A stretch of DNA of 64,000 nt from Streptomyces sp. NBC_00457. Lineage in GTDB: Bacteria; Actinomycetota; Actinomycetes; Streptomycetales; Streptomycetaceae. Under the pieces are notes generated by a model. That model saw only the letters and a program-made list of their open reading frames with translations, was not told where the DNA came from and did not search any database. Location of the stretch: contig NZ_CP107905.1 in the NCBI RefSeq assembly GCF_036014015.1, forward strand, positions 9,176,001 to 9,240,000, in the 5' to 3' direction. Positions 28,675 through 36,512 of the stretch are shown piece after piece. How positions within the stretch are numbered: the stretch's first letter is position 1; each line of letters starts with the position of its first letter. Position numbers and translations under genes: made by a program.

Positions 28675-29577
28675 GTGAAGCGTTTCGAGCGACTCGAACG
28701 AATCCGGCGGATGGACCCGTACGAGGACGCGTCCGAGATCTACCGTCTCTGCGCGGCGTACGAGTTCCCCTGGGACTTCACCCGTTCCCTGGAACTTGCT
28801 CTGTACCGCACCTACGCCGTGCCCAGCATCGGCCGGCTCCTGGCCGCGACGGCCGAACTCACGGACCGTACGCAGAAACGCTACGACGACACCAGCCTGC
28901 TCCTGGACGCCGTCGTCGAGCACGGCTTCGACAGCGGAGAGGGCCGCACCGCGATACGTCGGATCAACCAGATGCACCGCAGCTACGACATCAGCAACGA
29001 CGACATGCGCTACGTCCTGTGCACGTTCGTCGTCATGCCCAAGCGGTGGATCGACTCCTACGGATGGCGCAGGCTGTCCCGCCACGAGACGGTCGCCTCC
29101 ACGGTCCACTACCGCACGCTGGGCCGGCACATGGGCATTCAGGACATCCCCGAGTCCTACGAGGAGTTCGAGACCTGCCTCGACGCCTACGAGGACGCCC
29201 ACTTCGACTGGGACGAGGACGCGCGCCGTGTCTCGGACGCCACCCTCACCCTGATGGCCTCCTGGTACCCACGCCCACTGCGTCCCCTCTTACGCACGGC
29301 GACCCTCGCCCTGCTCGACGACCCGCTGCTGCGAGCCTTCCACTACCCTCCGCCGAACGCCGCCACCCGCGCCCTGGTACGCCGCGCCGTTCGGACCCGT
29401 GGACGGCTCGTCCGTCTCCTGCCACCACGCCGGGCACCGCACCACGCGCGCCAGAACTGGGAGATCAAGGGCTATCCGAACGGCTACCGGCTCGACGAAC
29501 TGGGCACCCGCCCGGTGCCCGGACTGCGCGGCTGCCCGGTGCGCCCCACGGATCAGTCAGCCACCGCCGGCGAGTGA
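28675..29577 (+). CDS. MpaB-like (DUF2236) oxygenase family protein
   Basis: The 300-aa protein starts at GTG 28675. It shows the family signature of MpaB/latex-clearing-type b-heme oxygenases: RKRYDDT-like QKRYDDTSLLL, then GRTAIRRINQMHRSYDISNDD, MRYVLCTFVVMPKRWIDSYG and the YEEFE block. In this family a His and nearby charged residues bind heme. Members oxidatively cleave polyisoprene, terpenoid or lipid double bonds; the substrate here is unknown. Leu206 is encoded by TTA (29290-29292), so expression may depend on bldA, like secondary-metabolism genes. No signal peptide is visible. A hairpin ends the gene. Confidence 0.82.
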   Translation: MKRFERLERIRRMDPYEDASEIYRLCAAYEFPWDFTRSLELALYRTYAVPSIGRLLAATAELTDRTQKRYDDTSLLLDAVVEHGFDSGEGRTAIRRINQMHRSYDISNDDMRYVLCTFVVMPKRWIDSYGWRRLSRHETVASTVHYRTLGRHMGIQDIPESYEEFETCLDAYEDAHFDWDEDARRVSDATLTLMASWYPRPLRPLLRTATLALLDDPLLRAFHYPPPNAATRALVRRAVRTRGRLVRLLPPRRAPHHARQNWEIKGYPNGYRLDELGTRPVPGLRGCPVRPTDQSATAGE

Positions 29578-29586
29578 GTCGATCGT

Positions 29587-29617
29587 CTCCCGCGGCCGGG
29601 CCAGTTCGGCGCGGGAG
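29587..29617 (+). terminator. Hairpin after the MpaB-like gene
   Basis: Arms CTCCCGCG (29587-29594) and CGCGGGAG (29610-29617) with a 15-nt loop, 10 bp after the stop codon of the rightward oxygenase gene and before the convergent methyltransferase gene. Probable terminator. Confidence 0.6.
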
Positions 29618-29717
29618 GTGGCACCGCCTCTTACAAGGAGAACGCGCTCGTCGACGGCGGCCACGCGCGCGTGCCGGGGGAGGTCGGGCCTCTGTGGGCA
29701 GCGACCATGCGAGTGGC

Positions 29718-30326
29718 TCAGCCTTCGCGCGCGGCCAGCGCAAGGAACCGCGCGTCCTCGTCGACGTACGACGTCATACGCCACCCCGAACGCGCCAGCA
29801 GGGGCCGCAGGTTGGGTTCCGCGCGCAGGTCGTCCGGGGTGATCTGCCGGCCCTGGCGTGCCGCGAGCGCCGCGCGGCCGATCGGGTGGAACAGCGCCAG
29901 GGTGCCGCCCTTGCGCACCACGCGCGCCAACTCCGTCAGGTTCTCGGCCGGTTGGGGGAGATGGGCGATGAGTCCCGCCGCGAACACCGCGTCGAGTGAT
30001 TCCGAGCGCAGCGGCAGCGCGGCGACGTCGGCGAGCAGCAACTGCCCGTCCCGGTCCCGTCCGGCCCGTACGGCGGCCTCCAGCATGGCCGGGGTCAGGT
30101 CGGCTCCCAGGACCACTCCGGAGGGCCCCACGGCCGCGCGCAGCGGCGTCAGGGCCCGGCCCGTGCCGCAGCCCGCGTCGAGCACCCGGCCCCCCTCGGG
30201 CAGAGCGAGTGCGGCGACCGCGGCCGTGTAGGCCGGGCCGTCGTCCGGAAAGCGGCTGTCCCAGTCCGCGGCGCGGGCGGTGAAGAACTCCTGGACATGT
30301 GTGTGGTCGTCGCTCATGGTCCGCAT
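29718..30326 (-). CDS. SAM-dependent class I methyltransferase
   Basis: The 202-aa protein is a Methyltransf_11/UbiE-like enzyme. The SAM-binding motif I is VLDAGCGTGRAL (about 48-59), followed by the acidic post-I strand GVVLGADLT, motif II in LLLADVAALPLRSESLDAVFA, and a RVVRKGGTLALF strand. The acceptor is unknown. GTGAGGG lies just upstream of ATG 30326; a second ATG three codons later is possible. It is convergent with the oxygenase gene but not obviously linked to it. Confidence 0.88.
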   Translation of the reverse strand: MRTMSDDHTHVQEFFTARAADWDSRFPDDGPAYTAAVAALALPEGGRVLDAGCGTGRALTPLRAAVGPSGVVLGADLTPAMLEAAVRAGRDRDGQLLLADVAALPLRSESLDAVFAAGLIAHLPQPAENLTELARVVRKGGTLALFHPIGRAALAARQGRQITPDDLRAEPNLRPLLARSGWRMTSYVDEDARFLALAAREG

Positions 30327-30468
30327 GATCCCTCACCGGCAGGGAGGACGTCGCGGCGCACACGTTCGAGCGTGACGCGATCGTTCAGACACCTCTCTGC
30401 GTCATATTCCAGCACCTTTCGAAACGCGCTCCCTTCGCGCGCCCCTGCCCCCCTAGCGTCCCTTGGCC

Positions 30469-31242
30469 ATGGGACACCTGGACCACGCCGCCCTGGGCTG
30501 GCTGACACCCGCACTGTCGTACGTCATGGCCTGTATAGGCGCGGCGCTCGGACTGCGCTGCACCGTCCGAGCTCTCGGCGCCACCGGCCGGTCTCGCCGC
30601 AACTGGCTCATCACCGCCGCCTCGGCCATCGGAACCGGCATCTGGACCATGCACTTCGTGGCCATGCTCGGCTTCAGCGTCAGCGGCACCGACATCCACT
30701 ACGACGTGCCGCTCACCATCCTGAGCCTGCTCGTCGCCATGGCGGTCGTCTGCGCCGGCGTCTTCGCCGTCGGCTACAGCCGTGACCGCGGCCGGGCGCT
30801 GCTGATCGGCGGACTCACCACCGGCCTGGGCGTGGCGAGCATGCACTACCTCGGAATGGCGGCGGTGCGCCTCCACGGAGACGTCCACTACGACCCGGTG
30901 CTCGTCGGACTCTCCGTGCTGATCGCCGTCGTCGCCGCCACGGCGGCCCTGTGGGCGGCCCTCAACATCAAGTCCGCGGTCGCCGTCACGATCGCCTCGC
31001 TCATCATGGGGGCGGCGGTGAGCAGCATGCACTACACCGGGATGTTCGCGGTGAGCGTGCACGTCACGCCGTCCGGTGAGGTCCTGCCCGGGGCGACGGC
31101 GATGCAGTTCATCTTTCCCCTCGCCGTCGGCCTCGGGTCCTATCTGTTCCTGACCTCGGCCTTCGTCGCCCTGTCTCCCACGACGGGCGAGCGCGAGGCA
31201 TCCGCCTCGGCCCAGCGTCCGATCGAGAGCGTCGCCCGCTGA
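30469..31242 (+). CDS. MHYT-domain integral membrane sensor
   Basis: The 257-aa protein has about seven membrane helices and three MHYT-type repeats: MHFVAM, MHYLGM and MHYTGM, whose Met and His residues are thought to bind copper or another metal. MHYT domains sense O2, CO or NO in other bacteria. No output domain is attached, so it may signal through a partner. The conservon starts 64 bp downstream on the same strand, with a kinase as the first gene, so a shared transcript and a sensor role for this protein are plausible, but that is inference. ATG 30469 chosen; an upstream TTG is possible. Confidence 0.88.
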   Translation: MGHLDHAALGWLTPALSYVMACIGAALGLRCTVRALGATGRSRRNWLITAASAIGTGIWTMHFVAMLGFSVSGTDIHYDVPLTILSLLVAMAVVCAGVFAVGYSRDRGRALLIGGLTTGLGVASMHYLGMAAVRLHGDVHYDPVLVGLSVLIAVVAATAALWAALNIKSAVAVTIASLIMGAAVSSMHYTGMFAVSVHVTPSGEVLPGATAMQFIFPLAVGLGSYLFLTSAFVALSPTTGEREASASAQRPIESVAR

Positions 31243-31306
31243 GCAGCGGGTCCACCCCGGAGAGGCCCGGCAGGCACGCCCCGAACGACTTTCGAGCGAG
31301 GAGGCC

Positions 31307-33820
31307 ATGCGTACATCCCGAAGGACCCCTGAAGCCGGCGCCGCGCCGCCGCCCGTGCGCGGGCGCCGCGCCCATGCCGGACCGCCCGCGGACGAAGGGC
31401 GGGACGAACCCGTGGACACGGTGGTGGACGACGCACCCGCGCGCGCGGGGCGATGGAGCATACGACCGCGCACCGTACGCGCCAAGATCGTCTGCCTGCT
31501 GATGGTGCCGGTGGTTTCACTGCTCGCCCTCTGGGCGTACGCCACCGTGAGCACCGCCCAGGACGTCTCCCGGCTGCGGCAGTTGCAGCGGGTGGACTCC
31601 GCGATCCGGGCCCCCGTCGCGGACGCCGTCGCCGCACTCCAGGCCGAGCGCGAGGCCGCCGTGCGGCACGCCACCGATCCGTCCTCCGGGCAGAGCGGTG
31701 CCGTCGCGCGGCTGGCCGAGCGCACGGACCGGGCCGTGAGGGAACTCCGGCTCGGCAAGGACAACACCGTCGCAGACAGCGAGGAACTGCCCGCCGGAGT
31801 GGCCGCACGTCTGGAAGCGTTCGTCACCGCCGCCGAGGAACTGCGCCCCCTTCGCACCGCGGTACAGGACCGGCGCGCCGGCTGGGACGAGACGTATCGG
31901 CAGTACACGAAGACCATCGCGACGGCCTTCACCGTGGGCGGCGCCCTCACCGGCATCCAGGACGCCGAACTCGGCTCGGACGCGCGCGTGCTGCTCGAAT
32001 TCTCCCGCGCGGGCGAGGCATTGGCCCAAGAGGACGTCGTGCTGGCCGGCGCACGCCTCGCCGGTCGCCTCGACGGGGAGCGGATGCGGCTGTTCACCGG
32101 AGCCGTCGAAACCCGCCGCACCCTCACCGGGGCAGCCGTCGCGGACCTGCGCGGCCCCGAACGCACCGCCTGGCGGGCGCTCGCCGAGGGCAGTGCCTAC
32201 GCCGCCCTGGGAGCGGTCGAGAACAAGGTCCTCGCCACCGGTTCGGGTGCGCGGGCGATCCACGCGGCACCGGAAGCCACCTGGGACCAGGCGCACGCGC
32301 GCGTGCAGGACGCGATGCGCTCGATCGAGGAGGACGCCGGGCGCGGCGTCGCCGACCGGGCCGACCCGTTCACCCGCGGTCTGCTCACCCCGGCCGGTGC
32401 CGCGGTCCTGCTCGGCCTCCTCGCCGTCGCTGCGTCGCTCGTCATCTCCGTACGCATCGGCCGCGCCCTCGTGGTCGAGCTGGTGAGCCTGCGCAACAGC
32501 GCCTTGGAGATCGCCCGGCGCAAGCTCCCCGAAGCCATGCGGAAACTGCGCGCGGGCGAGGAGATCGACGTCGGTGCCGAGGCTCCGCCAGGTCCGGCCG
32601 CGGAGGACGAGGCCGGCCAGGTCGCCGAGGCCCTCGCCACCGTGCACCGCGCGGCGCTGCGGGCCGCCGTGGAACGCGCGGAGCTGGCCAGCGGCATCTC
32701 CGGTGTCTTCGTCAACCTCGCCCGCCGCAGCCAGGTCCTGGTCCACCGCCAGCTCAGCCTGCTCGACAGCATGGAACGGCGCTCCGACGACCCGAATGAG
32801 CTGAGCGACCTGTTCCGGCTCGACCACCTCACCACCCGCATGCGACGCCACGCGGAGAGCCTGATCATCCTCTCCGGGGCGGCACCCGGCCGGGCGTGGC
32901 GCATGCCGGTCTCCCTGACGAACGTCGTCCGCGCGGCGGTCTCCGAAGTCGAGGACTACGCGCGCGTGGAGGTACGACAACTCCCCGAGACCGCCGTCAT
33001 CGGCACGGCCGTGGCCGACCTCACCCATCTTCTCGCGGAGATCGTGGAGAACGCGGCCCAGTTCTCGCCGCCGCACACGCGCGTGCGGATCACCGGCGAG
33101 CCCGTCGGCAACGGCTACGTCCTGGAGGTCGAGGACCGGGGCCTGGGCATGGGCAAGGAGACCCTCGCCGAGGCCAATCGCCGTATCGAACAGTCCGAGG
33201 CCCTCGACCTGTTCGACAGCGACCGGCTGGGCCTCTTCGTGGTCAGCAGGCTCGCGGCCCGGCACGGCGTCAAGGTGCACCTGCGCACCTCCCCGTACGG
33301 CGGCACGACCGCGGTCGTACTGCTGCCCACCGCCCTGCTGCACAGCGGCGCGGAGGAACGTTCTCCTCGCAAGACCGCAGAGGCGGAGCGACCCGCGGAA
33401 CGCGAGTACGCGCGCGTGCCCGGCCCGGCCCCGCACCAGGAGTCCGTGACCGCGCCCGCGGACCGCCCCGCACTGGTGGCACCCGTCGCCACCGCCGCGG
33501 ACACCGCGGCAGACACACCACCCCCCGGAGTCACCACCTTGCGACTGCACCGCCCGCCGGACGACTCCGAAGCCTCCGACGACCTTCCCCGTCGCGTCCG
33601 GCAGGCGAACCTCGCCCCCCAACTGCGCGACGGACGCCCCGAGGAGCCGGAACCACCGGCCGCTCCGCCGGGCCAGGACGAGCGCACACCCGAACTCGTG
33701 CGGGACCGCATGGCGTCGTACCGCGACGGCTGGACGCGCGGCGGCGGCAGGCAGCCCGGACGCGGTGCCGCTCCAGAAACCCCGGCGGGCAGCGACAGCA
33801 GCGAAGGAGACCCCGCATGA
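31307..33820 (+). CDS. cvnA: Conservon sensor kinase-like protein CvnA
   Basis: The 837-aa protein has membrane helices at about 61-79 and 362-385 flanking an extracellular NIT-type helical sensor (nitrate/nitrite-sensing fold; LRQLQRVDSAIRAPVADAV onward). HAMP and a cytoplasmic region follow, then a GHKL ATPase domain with N-box LTHLLAEIVENAAQF and G-box VEDRGLGMG. A long Pro/Ala-rich tail (about 690-837) ends it. It heads the cvnABCD unit, a Streptomyces signalling module acting like a G-protein-coupled receptor at the membrane. The canonical phospho-acceptor His box is not obvious, as usual for CvnA. Its TGA overlaps the ATG of cvnB (ATGA). Confidence 0.93.
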   Translation: MRTSRRTPEAGAAPPPVRGRRAHAGPPADEGRDEPVDTVVDDAPARAGRWSIRPRTVRAKIVCLLMVPVVSLLALWAYATVSTAQDVSRLRQLQRVDSAIRAPVADAVAALQAEREAAVRHATDPSSGQSGAVARLAERTDRAVRELRLGKDNTVADSEELPAGVAARLEAFVTAAEELRPLRTAVQDRRAGWDETYRQYTKTIATAFTVGGALTGIQDAELGSDARVLLEFSRAGEALAQEDVVLAGARLAGRLDGERMRLFTGAVETRRTLTGAAVADLRGPERTAWRALAEGSAYAALGAVENKVLATGSGARAIHAAPEATWDQAHARVQDAMRSIEEDAGRGVADRADPFTRGLLTPAGAAVLLGLLAVAASLVISVRIGRALVVELVSLRNSALEIARRKLPEAMRKLRAGEEIDVGAEAPPGPAAEDEAGQVAEALATVHRAALRAAVERAELASGISGVFVNLARRSQVLVHRQLSLLDSMERRSDDPNELSDLFRLDHLTTRMRRHAESLIILSGAAPGRAWRMPVSLTNVVRAAVSEVEDYARVEVRQLPETAVIGTAVADLTHLLAEIVENAAQFSPPHTRVRITGEPVGNGYVLEVEDRGLGMGKETLAEANRRIEQSEALDLFDSDRLGLFVVSRLAARHGVKVHLRTSPYGGTTAVVLLPTALLHSGAEERSPRKTAEAERPAEREYARVPGPAPHQESVTAPADRPALVAPVATAADTAADTPPPGVTTLRLHRPPDDSEASDDLPRRVRQANLAPQLRDGRPEEPEPPAAPPGQDERTPELVRDRMASYRDGWTRGGGRQPGRGAAPETPAGSDSSEGDPA

Positions 33821-34287
33821 TCCAGGACCCGAGCATGAGGGCCGACGTGGGGGTCCCCCCGCTCGAGCGAAACCGAGAGTGGGGGAGGTCGGGCGAACTC
33901 GACTGGCTGCTGGACGACTTGGTCCTGCGCGTGAGCGACGTCAGGCACGCCGTGGTGCTGTCCAACGACGGACTGGCCGTGGGCGCGTCCACCGACCTCC
34001 GCCGTGAGGACGCCGAACACCTCGCCGCGGTCGCCTCCGGCTTCCACAGCCTGGCCAAGGGCGCCGGCCGGCACTTCGGCGCGGGCGGCGTACGCCAGAC
34101 CATGGTGGAGATGGACGACGGCTTCCTGTTCGTGGCCGCGGCGGGCGACGGCTCCTGCCTCGCCGTCCTCACCGCCGTCACCGCCGACATCGGGCTGGTG
34201 GCCTACGAGATGGCGCGGCTGGTCAAGCGCGTCGGCGAGCACCTCTACACGGCGCCGCGCGTCGCCGCGCGGCCGCCCGCCGGATGA
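33817..34287 (+). CDS. cvnB: Conservon roadblock/LC7 protein CvnB, with repeat-derived insertion
   Basis: The 156-aa protein is a roadblock/LC7 domain (LDWLLDDLVLRVSDVRHAVVLS onward) that regulates the small GTPase of the unit. Unusually, residues about 11-25 before this domain are encoded by a palindromic intergenic-type repeat (33847-33889) inserted in frame; the orphan paralogue at 36 kb starts only six residues before LDWLLDDL. ATG 33817 overlaps the cvnA stop; ATG 33835 is an alternative start that would still include the repeat. The core motifs HLAAVASGFHSLAKG and RQTMVEMDDGFLFV are intact. Confidence 0.92.
   Translation: MIQDPSMRADVGVPPLERNREWGRSGELDWLLDDLVLRVSDVRHAVVLSNDGLAVGASTDLRREDAEHLAAVASGFHSLAKGAGRHFGAGGVRQTMVEMDDGFLFVAAAGDGSCLAVLTAVTADIGLVAYEMARLVKRVGEHLYTAPRVAARPPAG
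33847..33889. repeat. Streptomyces palindromic repeat inside cvnB
   Basis: The sequence runs GTGGGGGTCCCCCC, GCTCGAGCGAAACCGAGAG, TGGGGGAGGT. Inverted arms TCCCCCcGCTC and GAGtGGGGGA flank a TCGAGCGAAACCGA core. Elements of this form are frequent between genes in Streptomyces genomes; here one is embedded in a coding region without breaking the frame. No second copy was seen in the window. Confidence 0.7.
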
Positions 34288-34309
34288 ACCGAGAGGGCGG
34301 TCCGCGCAC

Positions 34310-34720
34310 ATGACCGATCACCTGACGGGCGCCCCGCGGGAGCAGGGCAGCCAGTGGTACGACAACGAGGCCGGGCCCCTCGTCCGCCCGTACGCCATGA
34401 CGGGCGGACGTACCAAACCCGGCCCCACCGGAGTGCGGTTCGACCTCATCGCCCTCGTCACCCTGGACGCGGGCGCACCCGGATTCGACGACACCGCGCT
34501 CGGACCCGAACATCGCGCGCTCGTCGAACTGTGCCGCACCGAGACCCAGTCGGTCGCGGAACTCGCCGCGGGCGCCGATCTGCCCGTGGGCGTGGTGCGC
34601 GTACTCCTGGGGGACCTGCTGGAACTCGGCTGCGTCACCGTCAGCCGCCCGGTGCCCCCGGCGCAGCTGCCCGACGAACGCATTCTGCGCGAGGTGATCG
34701 AGGGATTGCGGGCGCTGTAG
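34310..34720 (+). CDS. cvnC: Conservon DUF742 protein CvnC
   Basis: The 136-aa protein is the DUF742 component of the conservon: WYDNEAGPLVRPYAMTGGRT is the family signature, followed by a winged-helix-like region (CRTETQSVAELAAGADLPVGVVRVLLGDLLELGCV, read in pieces) ending near LREVIEGLRAL. Members probably bridge the kinase and GTPase; a DNA-binding role has been suggested by the helix-turn-helix look. ATG 34310 lies 22 bp after cvnB. The gap to cvnD is unusually long (114 bp). Confidence 0.93.
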   Translation: MTDHLTGAPREQGSQWYDNEAGPLVRPYAMTGGRTKPGPTGVRFDLIALVTLDAGAPGFDDTALGPEHRALVELCRTETQSVAELAAGADLPVGVVRVLLGDLLELGCVTVSRPVPPAQLPDERILREVIEGLRAL

Positions 34721-34834
34721 ATGAATGTTCGGAAACCGGCCAATAGCGGTCCAACCCCTCAAGAGGAAGCCGCAGTTGCCATGATGCTGGCGTCACACGT
34801 CGACCGTTGCCGGCACTCCCGAGAGAAGTGATCG

Positions 34835-35440
34835 ATGGTCTCCGAGAACTCCGACGCCCAGGACGGCGAGTCCGCCCCGCTGGCGCTGAAGATACTGGTC
34901 GCCGGCGGATTCGGCGTGGGCAAGACCACCCTGGTGGGCGCGGTCAGCGAGATCAAGCCGCTGCGCACCGAGGAACTGCTCAGCGAAGCCGGCCAGGCGG
35001 TGGACGACACCGACGGCGTGGATCAGAAGGTCACCACGACCGTCGCCATGGACTTCGGACGCATCACCATCCGCTCCGGCCTGTCCCTCTACCTCTTCGG
35101 TACGCCGGGCCAGGACCGCTTCTGGTTCCTGTGGGACGAGTTGTCGCAAGGCGCCCTCGGCGCCGTGGTCCTCGCGGACACCCGGCGCCTGGAGGACTGC
35201 TTCCCCGCCGTCGACTACTTCGAGCACCGGCACATCCCGTTCGTGGTGGCCGTGAACTGCTTCCCCGGCGCGCGCGCATACGGCGCCCACGACGTCTCCC
35301 GCGCCCTCGACCTCGACAAGGGAACCCCCGTGGTGCTCTGCGACGCCCGCGACCGCGACTCGGGGAAGGAGGTGCTGATCCGACTCGTCGAGTACGCCGG
35401 GCGGATGCACACCGCCCGGCTGCTCGACTCCGTGGGCTGA
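34835..35440 (+). CDS. cvnD: Conservon small GTPase CvnD
   Basis: The 201-aa GTP-binding protein has P-loop GGFGVGKTT (about 24-32), a switch region with VTTTVAMDFG, and G3 replaced by LFGTPGQDRF as in CvnD/MglA-like GTPases. The G4 position reads VNCFPGA instead of NKxD, again usual for the group. It is expected to cycle between GTP and GDP under CvnB/CvnC control and transmit the CvnA signal. Last gene of the unit. ATG 34835 is favoured because residues before the P-loop match the family length. Confidence 0.93.
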   Translation: MVSENSDAQDGESAPLALKILVAGGFGVGKTTLVGAVSEIKPLRTEELLSEAGQAVDDTDGVDQKVTTTVAMDFGRITIRSGLSLYLFGTPGQDRFWFLWDELSQGALGAVVLADTRRLEDCFPAVDYFEHRHIPFVVAVNCFPGARAYGAHDVSRALDLDKGTPVVLCDARDRDSGKEVLIRLVEYAGRMHTARLLDSVG

Positions 35441-35454
35441 TACGGGAGTTCGGC

Positions 35455-35883
35455 TCAGTCAGCGAGGTCCTTCTCCGCCAGGACCTTGTCGATCGTGACG
35501 CGGACGAGGAGTTCGCCGGGGACGCCGTTGCGCTCCCCGAACTCCTCGGCGCGTTCCTCGCCCATGTACCGCGCGCCGATGCGCGCGGCCCAGTGACGCA
35601 ACTCCGCGGGATCCTCCGAAATGTGGGCGCGACCGGTCAGTATCACGTAGCCGAACGGCGGCCGGTCGTCGTCCACGCACAGCGCGACACGCCCGTCACG
35701 GACCAGATTGCGCCCTTTCACAGTCCTGCTGCCGGTGTTGAACACCACGTCGTCGCCATCGAGTACGAACCAGATCGGCGCCACATGTGGGCTCCCGTCT
35801 GCCCGGACGGTCGACAGCTTGCCGGTGCGGGTGCCGTACGAGACGAACGCCCGCCATTCCTCATCGGTCATCTTCTGTGCCAT
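35455..35883 (-). CDS. PPOX-class F420-dependent oxidoreductase
   Basis: The 142-aa protein has the split-barrel flavin/deazaflavin fold of the pyridoxamine-oxidase-like F420 family: FVSYGTRTGKLSTVRADGSPH, VAPIWFVLDGDDVVFNTGS, KGRNLVRDGRVALCVDDD and GRAHISED. Such enzymes reduce small substrates with F420H2 or bind heme-related cofactors. It is inverted between the conservon and the orphan CvnB gene, ending 15 bp from the cvnD stop. The start MAQKMTDEEWRAF at 35883 is preceded by GGAGG; no link to the conservon is shown by its sequence. Confidence 0.87.
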   Translation of the reverse strand: MAQKMTDEEWRAFVSYGTRTGKLSTVRADGSPHVAPIWFVLDGDDVVFNTGSRTVKGRNLVRDGRVALCVDDDRPPFGYVILTGRAHISEDPAELRHWAARIGARYMGEERAEEFGERNGVPGELLVRVTIDKVLAEKDLAD

Positions 35884-35977
35884 GCCCCCATCCTCCTTGC
35901 CCCGACGCCGGGTCGTCCGGAAGGGTGGCCGGCAGATCCTCCAGCCAGGGGGAGACAACACACGGGGAGAGCAGATC

Positions 35978-36391
35978 ATGGCGCAGAACCAGGGACTGGA
36001 CTGGCTGCTGGACGATCTGACCGAGCGCGTCGAACAGGTGCGGCACGCATTGGTCCTGTCCAACGACGGGCTGGTCACGGGAGCGAGTACGGGCTTACGA
36101 CGCGAGGACGCGGAACACCTCGCCGCCATCTCCTCCGGGCTGCACAGCCTGGCCAAGGGCTCCGGACGCCACTTCGGCGCGGGCAGGGTGCGCCAGACCA
36201 TGGTGGAGTTCGACGACGCGGTCCTGTTCGTCACCGCGGCCGGCAGCGGCAGTTGTCTGTGCGTCCTCAGCGGCGCGGAGGCCGACATCGGCCAGATCGC
36301 CTACGAGATGACCCTGCTCGTCAATCGTGTGGGCGAGCACCTCGGCGTGGACGCCCGCCAGCCCGAGCGCTTCCCGTCATCAGACGCCTGA
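35978..36391 (+). CDS. Orphan roadblock/LC7 protein, CvnB paralogue
   Basis: The 137-aa protein is a close paralogue of CvnB at 33.8 kb: LDWLLDDLTERVEQVRHALVL, LRREDAEHLAAISSGLHSLAKG, GRHFGAGRVRQTMVEFDDAV and AYEMTLLVNRVGEHL match almost residue by residue. It lacks the repeat-derived N-terminal insertion. Leu40 is a TTA codon (36095-36097), so its synthesis may depend on bldA, unlike the conservon copy. GGGGAGAG precedes ATG 35978. It may replace CvnB in signalling at a late developmental stage; inference. Confidence 0.9.
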   Translation: MAQNQGLDWLLDDLTERVEQVRHALVLSNDGLVTGASTGLRREDAEHLAAISSGLHSLAKGSGRHFGAGRVRQTMVEFDDAVLFVTAAGSGSCLCVLSGAEADIGQIAYEMTLLVNRVGEHLGVDARQPERFPSSDA

Positions 36392-36407
36392 CCTGCTCGT
36401 ATTCCAT

Positions 36408-36508
36408 CCCCCGTGGAGTTATCCACAGGCTCGCCACGAGATCCGCCGGACCGGCTACGGTTTTTTCACGGCGAACGCACAGGGCGTGAGCCGCTGACTC
36501 CACGGGGG
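36408..36508 (+). promoter_or_regulatory. Long-range inverted repeat over the Shine-Dalgarno of the DUF6397 gene
   Basis: Perfect 12-bp arms CCCCCGTGGAGT (36408-36419) and ACTCCACGGGGG (36497-36508) are 77 nt apart. The right arm contains most of the GGGGGAG ribosome-binding site of the gene starting at 36513. If one RNA carries both arms, pairing would hide the start site. Between the arms are TTATCCACA (36419-36427), an exact DnaA-box sequence, and a TTTTTT run (36463 region). Confidence 0.45.
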
Positions 36509-36512
36509 AGAC

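Noticed and set aside
33847..33889. Insertion sequence end or CRISPR-like repeat
   Set aside because: No transposase, no target duplication and a single copy; it fits a non-autonomous palindromic intergenic repeat.
36419..36427. TTATCCACA DnaA box as evidence for a replication origin
   Set aside because: Single box without a cluster of others and without dnaA/dnaN neighbours; treated only as part of the leader element.
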